DNA of 64,000 nt from Paenochrobactrum glaciei (GTDB lineage Bacteria; Pseudomonadota; Alphaproteobacteria; Rhizobiales; Rhizobiaceae): positions 248,001 to 312,000 of the forward strand of contig NZ_BAAADE010000003.1 in NCBI RefSeq assembly GCF_039522165.1. The letters are read 5' to 3'. The notes beneath the pieces were generated by a model, which saw only the letters and a program-made list of their open reading frames with translations, searched no databases and was not told the origin of the DNA. Below are positions 25,273-33,144 of the stretch, piece by piece (the stretch's first letter is position 1; each line of letters opens with the position of its first letter). A program made the position numbers and the translations under genes.

Positions 25273-26661
25273 TTATTTCATCAGCCGTTTTAACGTGTTG
25301 AAAATGCGCGGGTCTTGGGTCTGCGCAACATTGAAGCGTAAAAAAGCTGCGGCAGATTGGGATGTGCTGAACGCATTTCCCGGTGCCAGCATAATTTTTT
25401 CTTCCATACAGCGGCGGGCAAGAATGGCGGAATCCACGCCTTCGGGCAGCTCACACCAGAGATAAAATCCGCCGCGTGGCATCAGCCACGGCTTGATACC
25501 AAGAGCTGTCAGGCGCTTTGCCACATCCAGTCTGGCAAGGGTTAAGCGATGGCGCACTTCATCCAAATGTTTGCGATATGTGCCGCCTGCCAGTACCTGC
25601 ACAATCATCGCGCTGGTAATAGGGCTAGGCCCCCCGAAACTGGTGGCAATTTGCAAATCGCTTAAGCCCTCAATCCATTCAGGGCTGGCGGCAATATAGC
25701 CGCAGCGCACAGAAGCCGAGAGTGTTTTTGAAAAACTACCGATGCGAATGACACGGGTCAAACCATCGAGAATAGCCAGCCGCGGCGAGAGATTGGGCTC
25801 AAAATCAGTGAAAATATCATCTTCAACAATTGTCATGCCTTGTGCCGAGGCGGCACTTAAAATTCTATAAGCTGTTTGTGGTGAAAGACTGGCGCCCGTT
25901 GGATTATGTAGAGCAGAATTAGTGATATAAAGACGGGGGGTGTACTCTTTGAGAGTGCGCTCAAAGGCTTCCACATCTGGCCCTGTCGTGGTGATCGGGA
26001 CGCCGATAATTTTTACCTGATGCGCGCGCAGCAAAGCTTGAAAATTGAAATAGCAAGGGTCATCGACCAGTACAGTATCGCCGGGGCGTAATAGTAAACG
26101 GCAGATAAGATCAATCGCCTGCGTGCCGGAAGTGGTGAGTAAAATCTGGTCAGTGCTGATATTCAAGCCTTCTTCTGCAAAGCGTCCAAGCAGCAAACGG
26201 CGTAGCGCCAAGGTGCTTTGTGCATTGCCGTAATCGGTCAGCAAACTGTCATCTGAACGGCTGATGCTGCGCAAGGCTTTGCGCAATGCTTCATGCGGCA
26301 TCCAGTCTGGTGGCAACCAGCCGCAACCGGGTTTTAAAACCGTATCATCTGTTTCCAAAGATTGTTTGGAAACCCAGAAAGGATCCACATCGCGCGCGCG
26401 GATTGGCCCCATTTCAGCAATTGCCATCGGCGGCAAATCAGCGCCGGTTACGTAAAAGCCTGAACCACGGCGCGCACGAATAATGCCCTCTGCCTCCAAG
26501 CGGTCATAGGCTTCAACCACGGTGGAAGGTGACACTTTCATAGTGGCTGCGAAGCGTCGTACCGACGGCAGCCGATCGGATGGATTGAGCACGCGATTGG
26601 CAATTTTCACGCGAATAACATTCATCAGTTCTTCGGTGCGTGTCAGCTCTTTCGTTGCCAT
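25273..26661 (-). CDS. MocR-type regulator (GntR HTH fused to aminotransferase fold)
   Basis: A 462-residue fusion: winged helix at about residues 1-75 (RLPSVRRFAATMKVSPSTVVEAYDRLEAEGIIRARRGSGFYV), then a fold-type I aminotransferase domain with TSGTQAIDLICRLLLRPGD, VEDDIFTDFEP and the PLP lysine in RIGSFSKTLSASVRCGYI. MocR proteins use PLP or an aldimine as a sensor. It is divergent from an EamA exporter gene, with paired inverted repeats between them, so that exporter is the probable target. No named orthologue can be assigned. Confidence 0.9.
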   Translation of the reverse strand: MATKELTRTEELMNVIRVKIANRVLNPSDRLPSVRRFAATMKVSPSTVVEAYDRLEAEGIIRARRGSGFYVTGADLPPMAIAEMGPIRARDVDPFWVSKQSLETDDTVLKPGCGWLPPDWMPHEALRKALRSISRSDDSLLTDYGNAQSTLALRRLLLGRFAEEGLNISTDQILLTTSGTQAIDLICRLLLRPGDTVLVDDPCYFNFQALLRAHQVKIIGVPITTTGPDVEAFERTLKEYTPRLYITNSALHNPTGASLSPQTAYRILSAASAQGMTIVEDDIFTDFEPNLSPRLAILDGLTRVIRIGSFSKTLSASVRCGYIAASPEWIEGLSDLQIATSFGGPSPITSAMIVQVLAGGTYRKHLDEVRHRLTLARLDVAKRLTALGIKPWLMPRGGFYLWCELPEGVDSAILARRCMEEKIMLAPGNAFSTSQSAAAFLRFNVAQTQDPRIFNTLKRLMK

Positions 26662-26678
26662 AAATTAGCCTCCAAATT

Positions 26679-26726
26679 GTATGGGTATATTGAGCCATAC
26701 AGATTGTTAAAACTGTATCATACTGT
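26679..26726. promoter_or_regulatory. Candidate MocR operator: two interlocking inverted repeats
   Basis: GTATGG (26679-26684) and CCATAC (26695-26700) are separated by ten bases. ATACAG (26697-26702) and CTGTAT (26713-26718) are also separated by ten bases and overlap the first dyad. A further CATACTGT follows at 26719-26726. The block fills the gap between the divergent MocR and EamA genes. Confidence 0.55.
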
Positions 26727-26782
26727 TTCTGTTAACACCACACAGATCAGCGTAAATCACGGCCTCATGAAAGTGAGGCTCT

Positions 26783-27643
26783 ATGAGTAAGTTGAGTGCA
26801 GGCTGGGGCAGCGGGCTCCTTGGTGTCATTATTTTTAGTGGTTCATTACCGGCGACCCGTGTTGCCGTTTTGGATTTTGAACCGATGTTTTTAACATCTG
26901 CACGCGCGGTTATTGCAGCATTGCTGGGGGCATTCTTTTTAAAGCTTTTCAAACAAAAAATGCCTGATCGCAGCGATATATTTCCGCTCATTCTGGTGGC
27001 AATCGGCACCGTTTTAGGCTTTCCGCTACTCACTGCGTTGGCCTTGCAACATATTACGGCTGCACATTCGATTGTTTTTGTTGGCATGCTGCCGCTCACA
27101 ACCGCGATTTTTGGGGTTTTGCGTGGCGGCGAACGCCCTGAGCCAGCCTTCTGGGTATTTTCTATCATCGGTGCTGCAACAGTTGCAGGTTTTGCGCTTT
27201 ATGGCAGCGGTGGCGGCAATCTCACCGGCGATCTCTTGATGATTGCTGCTGTTGTTATTTGCGGCCTTGGCTATGCAGAAGGCGCAACTTTGTCACGTAA
27301 ACTTGGCGGCTGGCAGGTTATTTCATGGGCATTGTTAATTTCGCTGCCGGTAATGCTGATCATTGGCCTGTTTACTTTGCCTGAAACGGTCCGCAATGTG
27401 ACACCCGCGGGTTGGTTCGGTCTGTTCTATATTTCCGTTTTCTCGATGATGGTCGGGTTCATTTTCTGGTATCGCGGCCTGGCACTTGGTGGCATTGCCG
27501 GTGTCGGACAATTGCAGCTTTTACAACCATTTTTCGGCTTTCTTCTGGCAGGTATTTTTCTCCATGAGCCGATTGCATGGACGATGGTAGCCTCTACTGT
27601 CATTGTGGTTTTATGCGTGGCGGGTGCAAAACGCTTTGCCTGA
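26783..27643 (+). CDS. EamA-family DMT transporter
   Basis: A 286-residue protein with ten predicted helices in two EamA repeats (SGSLPATRVAVLDFEPMFLTSARAVIAALLGAFFL; QPFFGFLLAGIFLHEPI). The pattern LPATRVAVLDFEP is typical of exporters placed beside MocR regulators. It probably exports an amino acid or amine. It is divergent from the MocR gene; a hairpin terminator follows its stop. Confidence 0.87.
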   Translation: MSKLSAGWGSGLLGVIIFSGSLPATRVAVLDFEPMFLTSARAVIAALLGAFFLKLFKQKMPDRSDIFPLILVAIGTVLGFPLLTALALQHITAAHSIVFVGMLPLTTAIFGVLRGGERPEPAFWVFSIIGAATVAGFALYGSGGGNLTGDLLMIAAVVICGLGYAEGATLSRKLGGWQVISWALLISLPVMLIIGLFTLPETVRNVTPAGWFGLFYISVFSMMVGFIFWYRGLALGGIAGVGQLQLLQPFFGFLLAGIFLHEPIAWTMVASTVIVVLCVAGAKRFA

Positions 27644-27676
27644 ATGACAATAATTTAATGTTTCGAAGATAGACAA

Positions 27677-27710
27677 AAACATGGTGAAGGCTTATTTCTT
27701 CACCATGTTT
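27677..27710 (+). terminator. Terminator/attenuator hairpin overlapping the next start
   Basis: AAACATGGTGAAG (27677-27689) pairs with CTTCACCATGTTT (27698-27710) over eight bases, followed by CGTTTTTT. It ends the EamA transcript, but the copper-linked small gene begins inside it: both its possible ATG codons (27681, 27705) lie in the stem. Confidence 0.65.
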
Positions 27711-28061
27711 CGTTTTTTACTGATCCTCTTTTCGGTATTTTCATTGAGTGCCATGTCGGTGATGACACAGGCGCATGAAAGCCGAATGGTGACGATGAGT
27801 GAGAGCGACCACTCTGCCCAAATGGCAAAAATGGAACATATGTCTTCATCAATGGCTTATTGTGGTGCAGACAATATTTGCATGAATGATAGCTCTATTT
27901 GCGACCTGATTTGTTTCGGGACAGGTGGCTTTTTGGTCAATTTGTATGCGGAATTACCTGTTTTTCACGCAGAAAAACAATATTCGCCGCGTTTAGAAGC
28001 GGCACTTGATGCCAGTCAGCCACCGTTGCACGAGCGCCCGCCCATATCATTTTTCCTTTGA
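27705..28061 (+). CDS. Small exported Cys/Met/His protein linked to multicopper oxidase
   Basis: About 118 residues from ATG 27705 (126 from ATG 27681). It has a signal peptide or membrane anchor (FRFLLILFSVFSLSAMSVM), then a Met/His-rich mature region (MAKMEHMSSSMAY) and four cysteines in the cluster YCGADNICMNDSSICDLICF, followed by a hydrophobic patch and a proline-rich end. I do not recognise a named family. Met, His and Cys enrichment and the immediately following multicopper oxidase gene point to periplasmic or membrane copper handling. Neither start has a good ribosome-binding site. Confidence 0.65.
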   Translation: MFRFLLILFSVFSLSAMSVMTQAHESRMVTMSESDHSAQMAKMEHMSSSMAYCGADNICMNDSSICDLICFGTGGFLVNLYAELPVFHAEKQYSPRLEAALDASQPPLHERPPISFFL

Positions 28062-28067
28062 AAAACG

Positions 28068-28124
28068 ACCGGTATTTACCGGTTATCGATCAATGAGATT
28101 ATGATAACGGAGCGTGAGGCTCCG
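28068..28124 (+). promoter_or_regulatory. Two hairpins before the multicopper oxidase start
   Basis: ACCGGT (28068-28073) and ACCGGT (28078-28083) form a 6-bp stem with an ATTT loop. CGGAGC (28108-28113) pairs with GCTCCG (28119-28124) directly before the ribosome-binding site AGGGTG (28125-28130). The second hairpin could modulate initiation at ATG 28137. Confidence 0.35.
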
Positions 28125-28136
28125 AGGGTGAATTTT

Positions 28137-29594
28137 ATGAAAAACCTATCCCGACGCGGCTTTCTAGCCGGTGGCGCTGCTATGCTTGCAGCCACACAAT
28201 TGCCTTTAAGTGCTTTTGCGCAAAACAATAATGTTTTGAAACTTTCTGCCAGCAGCCGTACACTTGATATTAATGGACGTGCTGCAACCGTTTATGGGCT
28301 GCAAGGGCCATCTGGCCAAGGGCTTATTCTTGAGCCTGAGCAACATTTCCGTGTCGATCTGACCAATCATCTTGATGTGGAAACGCTTATTCACTGGCAT
28401 GGTCAAATCCCGCCCAATGAGCAGGATGGTGTGCCGGACATGCCAATGCCGATGCTTAAACCGGGGGAAATGCGTAGCTATGATTTTGCCCCACAACCTG
28501 GCACGCACTGGATGCACAGCCATGTGCCGATGCAGGAAATGCAGCTTTTAGCTGCTCCGCTGATTGTTCGCCGCAAAGAAGATGTTACAGCAGACCGACA
28601 GGAGGTTGTGATGTTCCTCCATGATCTGTCCTTCAAAACGCCGCAGGAAGTGATGGCGGAAATTCATGCTGGCCATGGCGGGGGCGGTGGTCATGGTTCT
28701 ATGGCACCTATGCAAGGTATGAACCATGGCAGTGCCGGTATGGGCAATATGGGGCACATGATGGACATGAATATGGAGATGGATCTCAATGATTATAATT
28801 GGGATGCCTATCTGGCCAATGATCGTACATTGCATGACCCTGAAATTGTGCAGGTTGAAAAAGGCGGGCGCGTGCGTCTGCGCGTTATCAATGCGTCTTC
28901 AGCCACGACATTTTGGATTGATACCGGTTCGGTAACGGGGCGCCTTGTCGCCACTGATGGGCATGACATTCAGCCTGTGGCCGGTAAACGCTTTGGCCTT
29001 TCCATGGGGCAACGCCTTGATATTGAATTGGATTTACCTTCTGAAACTAGTGCATGGCCGATTTTGGCACTACGTGAAGGGGCGCGTGAGCAAACCGGTA
29101 TTATTCTGGCCAATGCCGGAGCAGAGATTGCAAAAATTGCACCGGATGCTTCTGAGGAGGCACCTGCCTTTGATATTGATCTTTCACAGGAGATGCAATT
29201 ATCAGCCATTAATGGTGTCGGGCAAAGACAAGCGCAGACAACGCATATGGTTATGCTCGGCGGCTCGATGGATCCTTATGTCTGGACAATTGATAATGCT
29301 GTTTGGGGCAAGCATAAGCCGCTTCATGCAAAACATGGCGAACGGGTTGAGTTGATGTTCCACAATATGTCGATGATGGGGCATCCGATGCACCTGCATG
29401 GGCATACATTCCAAGTGGTTGGCATCAATGCGCGTCGTCTTAATGGTGCCAGACGCGACACGGTTTATGTGCCGCCAATGTCGATGGTTACAGTTGCGCT
29501 GGATGCAGGAGAGGCAGCTAGCTGGATGCTGCACTGCCATCACATGCCACATCTGGAAACCGGCATGATGACCGAGTTTATTGTGGATGCTTAA
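28137..29594 (+). CDS. Multicopper oxidase, Tat-exported (CueO/CopA-like)
   Basis: A 485-residue protein from ATG 28137, with twin-arginine signal LSRRGFLAGGAAMLAA and cleavage after AFA. Type 2/3 copper motifs are HWHGQ near residue 86 and HWMHSH near 124; the C-terminal sites are HPMHLHGHTF and WMLHCHHMPHLETGMM, giving a complete type 1/2/3 set. A Met/His/Gly-rich insert (about residues 180-215) resembles the methionine-rich segments of CueO and CopA. It probably oxidises Cu(I) in the periplasm for copper tolerance. A GCTCC hairpin lies just before its ribosome-binding site AGGGTG. Confidence 0.92.
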   Translation: MKNLSRRGFLAGGAAMLAATQLPLSAFAQNNNVLKLSASSRTLDINGRAATVYGLQGPSGQGLILEPEQHFRVDLTNHLDVETLIHWHGQIPPNEQDGVPDMPMPMLKPGEMRSYDFAPQPGTHWMHSHVPMQEMQLLAAPLIVRRKEDVTADRQEVVMFLHDLSFKTPQEVMAEIHAGHGGGGGHGSMAPMQGMNHGSAGMGNMGHMMDMNMEMDLNDYNWDAYLANDRTLHDPEIVQVEKGGRVRLRVINASSATTFWIDTGSVTGRLVATDGHDIQPVAGKRFGLSMGQRLDIELDLPSETSAWPILALREGAREQTGIILANAGAEIAKIAPDASEEAPAFDIDLSQEMQLSAINGVGQRQAQTTHMVMLGGSMDPYVWTIDNAVWGKHKPLHAKHGERVELMFHNMSMMGHPMHLHGHTFQVVGINARRLNGARRDTVYVPPMSMVTVALDAGEAASWMLHCHHMPHLETGMMTEFIVDA

Positions 29595-29606
29595 GGTGTG
29601 ATTATT

Positions 29607-29634
29607 TCAAGGCCGGAACTCTCTCCGGCCTTGA
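29607..29634. terminator. Bidirectional terminator
   Basis: TCAAGGCCGGA (29607-29617) pairs with TCCGGCCTTGA (29624-29634), followed by AGCTTTTGTTTT. It separates the convergent multicopper oxidase and ABC-F genes. Confidence 0.8.
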
Positions 29635-29644
29635 AGCTTTTGTT

Positions 29645-31258
29645 TTAAATCTGCTCGAATTGCCAACCTTGATCGGTTGCAACTAGTCGGTCTGTCAAAC
29701 CGATATTATCCATGAACCTGTCATCATGAGATACCACAACAAGAGCGCCTTGATAGCTTCTCAGCATTGCTTCCAAGGCATTGAGCGATGGTAAATCAAG
29801 ATGGTTGCTTGGCTCATCCAGCATCAGAAATTGTGCGGGAGGATCCGCATAAAGCACGCAAGCGAGAGCAGCTTTCAAGCGTTCTCCACCACTGAGTGTT
29901 CCGCTGGCAACGGTGATCTTCGTTACATCCAGCCCTAATTGCGCCAAACGCATACGCAGATCACCTTCCGGCATGACAGGGTTTGCCAAACGTATCTGCT
30001 CAAGCACCGTTCGCTCCGGATCGAGATTGGATAGTTGCTGATCGAGATAGACACCTTCAGTCAATATTTTGCATGTTCCGCTCAAAGGCTGTAGCTGGCC
30101 GCTTAATATTTTAAGCAAAGTGGATTTACCGCAGCCATTTGGCCCTGTCAGACCTAAACGTTGCTGGCCGTTTAAGATCATACTGACAAAACGTGTTGCA
30201 CCACTGACAAAAGGAAGTTCGACATTGTCCAACTCGGCAATGCGTTTGTGCGAAACATTGCTGACAGGCAATTGATGCAAAGCAATTTCGGTATTTTCTT
30301 CTAATTGTTGCTCTGCTTCGAAAACGCGTTGTGACAGCAATTCACGTGCCGCACTTTGTTGCTGTTGCAGTTTTCCAGCTGATCCCTCACTGCGATTTTT
30401 TTGACGGCCAAGCAAAATTTTTGCCTGATTGGCTTGTTTGGCTGTGCGGTTGCCGCTCGCCTGCCGTTTTTCCAGTTTTTCACGTTGGTCACGTAAATTT
30501 TGTTCTTCACGACGACGTTCGGCTTTTAAATGATCCAGTTGTTTGAGTGCGCTATCGCGTTCCTGTTGTTTGCTTTCTTCATAGAAAGAATAATTGCCGC
30601 CATAGCTGCGCAAGCCCAGTGATGAAAGTTCAACTATGCGTTCCATCGCATCCAGCAATTGCCGGTCGTGACTGATAACCAAAAATCCGCGTGGCCAGCG
30701 TTTTAACTGCTCAATCAATGCGATGCGATTTGGCCGGTCAAGGTGGTTGGTGGGTTCATCAAGGATGAGAAAATCAGTGTTCGACAATAAAGCACCGATC
30801 AATGTCACACGCATGGCTTCGCCACCGCTTAAACGGCTGGCTGGCGTCATTGCATCAAGATGGCCAAGGCCGTTGCGCTCCAGTTCGGTTTGCAATTGCT
30901 GCTCAATGTCCCAGCGATCACCCACGGCATCAAAATCAGCAATTTCTGTGCTGCCAGCTTCGATACGTTTGAGCGCATCCAGAGTGGCTTGCATACCCGC
31001 CAGTCCGGCAAGTGTTGCATTATCTGGCTGAGCGATTTGCTGCGCCAGATAATGTACCGTACCAGATCGCTGACAATGGCCGGTTGTTGGCTGTAACGCG
31101 CCGCTTAAAATTCGGGCGAGCACAGTTTTTCCGGCACCATTGCGCCCGACCAGACCTGTCGGCCGGTTGTCAAACTGCTCGTTGAGATCATGAAAAAGTG
31201 TTGTGCCATCAGGCAACACATAAGAAACGCCTTCAAGCGTCAGATAATGATGTGTCAT
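29645..31258 (-). CDS. ABC-F family ATPase
   Basis: A 537-residue soluble protein with two ATPase domains and no membrane segments. Domain 1: Walker A GRNGAGKT near residue 38, signature RLSGGEAMR, Walker B FLILDEPTNHLD. Domain 2: Walker A GPNGCGKST, signature TLSGGERLK, FLMLDEPSNHLD. The charged linker between them (about residues 230-320, QQERDSALKQLDHLKAERRREEQ) is the arm that reaches into the ribosome in this family. ABC-F proteins either rescue stalled ribosomes or protect them from antibiotics; sequence alone does not settle which. The long leader upstream resembles those of antibiotic-induced members. Confidence 0.9.
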   Translation of the reverse strand: MTHHYLTLEGVSYVLPDGTTLFHDLNEQFDNRPTGLVGRNGAGKTVLARILSGALQPTTGHCQRSGTVHYLAQQIAQPDNATLAGLAGMQATLDALKRIEAGSTEIADFDAVGDRWDIEQQLQTELERNGLGHLDAMTPASRLSGGEAMRVTLIGALLSNTDFLILDEPTNHLDRPNRIALIEQLKRWPRGFLVISHDRQLLDAMERIVELSSLGLRSYGGNYSFYEESKQQERDSALKQLDHLKAERRREEQNLRDQREKLEKRQASGNRTAKQANQAKILLGRQKNRSEGSAGKLQQQQSAARELLSQRVFEAEQQLEENTEIALHQLPVSNVSHKRIAELDNVELPFVSGATRFVSMILNGQQRLGLTGPNGCGKSTLLKILSGQLQPLSGTCKILTEGVYLDQQLSNLDPERTVLEQIRLANPVMPEGDLRMRLAQLGLDVTKITVASGTLSGGERLKAALACVLYADPPAQFLMLDEPSNHLDLPSLNALEAMLRSYQGALVVVSHDDRFMDNIGLTDRLVATDQGWQFEQI

Positions 31259-31465
31259 CTGGTATCCTAAGAGATAATTTTGAAAATGAAATCAGCCCAA
31301 GCAAAAGCCTTCCGCATGGCAGAAAGAGTGCAACCGGTGCTGAATTTTGTGATGTTTCAGGAGAGCTCTCTGAAAGAAACACGTCTAGTGTTCGATAATT
31401 TCCATTTTTCAAAATCCTCATAGCGTAATCATGACGAGGGTCTGACGGTTTGGGCGCGGATTATA
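31259..31465 (-). promoter_or_regulatory. Long leader of the ABC-F gene with possible uORF and hairpin
   Basis: On the minus strand a perfect TATAAT (31465-31460) could start a leader of nearly 200 bases. Within it lies a 6-codon ORF, MEIIEH (31405-31385), with AGGA nine bases upstream, followed by a hairpin built on TTTCAG/CTGAAA (around 31376-31350) and further pyrimidine-rich sequence up to the ATG at 31258. No good -35 hexamer is visible. Short leader ORFs control some antibiotic-resistance ABC-F genes such as msrD, so this is a candidate attenuator only. Confidence 0.35.
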
Positions 31466-31665
31466 CGCTTTAGGTGAAAGCAGATGATGGAGAAAGCGTG
31501 AAATCAGAGAATTAAACCGCAGACATGAAGAAAATCACGAATTAACAAGCCGCATAGGCGGTTGATTTTAACTCATGATATCTACGGTTTTTACAGCATT
31601 AATCTATCCGACTTTGTTTCGCTTGAACGCATCTTTAAACGATGCTTCGTCTAATATAGTGTTTT
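31466..31665. other. Non-coding interval
   Basis: AT-rich sequence between the ABC-F promoter region and the end of the NUDIX gene. The only structure I see is a weak hairpin, GCATC (31629-31633) with GATGC (31641-31645), possibly the terminator of the leftward NUDIX transcript. Confidence 0.4.
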
Positions 31666-32058
31666 TTATTTCCAAATCAAAGGTAAAATATGATCACGGG
31701 TTAGAGGTGCGAGTTCAAGTTCTAAGGCGCTGTCGGCCAAAACCCAGCGCGCATCTTCGATTTCGGCCTGCACTTGAATGGCGCTATCCGTGTTAATCTG
31801 AAAGATTTCAGCCGTAACCGTTGCACCGGTTTCATTGGCAGCGGGAGCTGAAAAACAACCAAGATAAACAGGCTCTTCCGGCTTGATCTCAAGCCCTAAT
31901 TCTTCTTTCAACTCACGGCAAAGGGCAGTTAGCGGAGTTTCGCCAGCGTCTATTTTACCACCCGGTTGCATAAAAGCGGTGGTGCCGCGCTTGCGCACTA
32001 AAAGCGTTGCTCCATCAGCACGCATTAATGCTGCGGCTGCGATTTTAATTTCTGTCAT
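31666..32058 (-). CDS. NUDIX hydrolase
   Basis: A 130-residue protein with a complete Nudix box, GGKIDAGETPLTALCRELKEELG (about residues 34-56; GX5EX7REXXEEXG). It hydrolyses a nucleoside diphosphate linked to another moiety; the substrate cannot be told. It follows the EmrA-like gene by 14 bases on the same strand and is probably co-transcribed with the efflux unit. Confidence 0.9.
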   Translation of the reverse strand: MTEIKIAAAALMRADGATLLVRKRGTTAFMQPGGKIDAGETPLTALCRELKEELGLEIKPEEPVYLGCFSAPAANETGATVTAEIFQINTDSAIQVQAEIEDARWVLADSALELELAPLTRDHILPLIWK

Positions 32059-32072
32059 CTGTTCGTCTCGTT

Positions 32073-33113
32073 TTATCCGTGCGCGGAACTTACATTGGCA
32101 ATAACCGACATGCCAGGCATTAATTTGTCGCTCAATGGCTGATCGTCGTCGATCATGATACGCACCGGAATGCGCTGCGCCACTTTGGTGAAGTTACCGG
32201 TCGCATTGTCTGCACGAATGACTGAGAACTCAGAGCCCGTTGCTGGTGCAAAGCGTTTAATCGTGCCGGAAAATTCTTGGTTTTCGAGTGCATCGACAGT
32301 GAAAGTAACGCGCTGGCCGGTTTGCATTTTGCTCAGCTGCGTTTCTTTGAAATTGGCAATAACCCATAAATGCTCGGTCACAACTGAGCCGATTTGAGTG
32401 CCGATAGAAACATATTGGCCGACACGTCCTGTAACTTCACCAAGTTTACCATCCGCAGGCGCAATAATTCGCGTATTGGCAAGATCGATCTCGGCAAGTT
32501 CCACGGCTGCTTTTGCACTCTCCACATTGGCTTCCAATGAACGGCGGCTCACAATGGTTGAGTTAAGCTCTTGTTCGGCAATCAAAATACCTGCTTCAGC
32601 CTGATGTACGGCTGCTTGTGCCTGATCAAAAGTAGCGAGATTTTTTTCTGCATCGCTTTGGGTGGCGATGTGGCGGTCAAGCAAAGATTGTGTGCGGTTA
32701 TGGGCAGTTTGTGCCGAAGCAAGCGCTGCTTTTGCACTCTCTAACGCTGCTTTTGCCGAGACAATTTTGGCTTCAGCGGATTTGCGGCTTTGCTCGGACA
32801 TGGCAAACGAGGCTTCTGATGCTTTCAGTGCAGCTTTCGCCTGTTCGGCTTTTTGAATATAGATCCGGTCGTCAATTTTGGCGATCAAATCACCTTTATG
32901 GATTTTTTGGTAATCCTGCACCGGTACATCCACCAGATAACCTGCCAGTTGCGGGCTTAATAGTGTGATCTGGCCACGGACATAGGCATCATTGGTGGTT
33001 TCTGAACCGCCATGAAAAGGCGGTAAATTCCATGCATAAAGCACAATGAAAATACCGGCCAAACCGATGGCTAAGGCAATATAAGTAGCAATAAAACGAA
33101 ATATCTTTGACAT
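32073..33113 (-). CDS. HlyD-family periplasmic adaptor (EmrA-like)
   Basis: A 346-residue membrane-fusion protein: one N-terminal membrane helix (about residues 7-29), beta-barrel and lipoyl half (TNDAYVRGQITLLSPQLAGYL with the GD LIAKID turn), a long alpha-hairpin with alanine-rich heptads (residues about 80-195), then the second lipoyl half (ANTRIIAPADGKLGEV) and FKETQLSKMQTGQ. It bridges an inner-membrane pump to an outer-membrane channel. The MFS pump gene is directly upstream in the same operon; an outer-membrane component is not encoded nearby. Confidence 0.9.
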   Translation of the reverse strand: MSKIFRFIATYIALAIGLAGIFIVLYAWNLPPFHGGSETTNDAYVRGQITLLSPQLAGYLVDVPVQDYQKIHKGDLIAKIDDRIYIQKAEQAKAALKASEASFAMSEQSRKSAEAKIVSAKAALESAKAALASAQTAHNRTQSLLDRHIATQSDAEKNLATFDQAQAAVHQAEAGILIAEQELNSTIVSRRSLEANVESAKAAVELAEIDLANTRIIAPADGKLGEVTGRVGQYVSIGTQIGSVVTEHLWVIANFKETQLSKMQTGQRVTFTVDALENQEFSGTIKRFAPATGSEFSVIRADNATGNFTKVAQRIPVRIMIDDDQPLSDKLMPGMSVIANVSSAHG

Positions 33114-33144
33114 GGAATAAGCTTCTTTGGGTTTGGCTTTATAT

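Noticed and set aside
31233..31421. 62-codon minus-strand frame overlapping the ABC-F start
   Set aside because: Overlaps the real ABC-F start out of frame and has no family resemblance; the shorter MEIIEH frame with its AGGA site is the better leader candidate.
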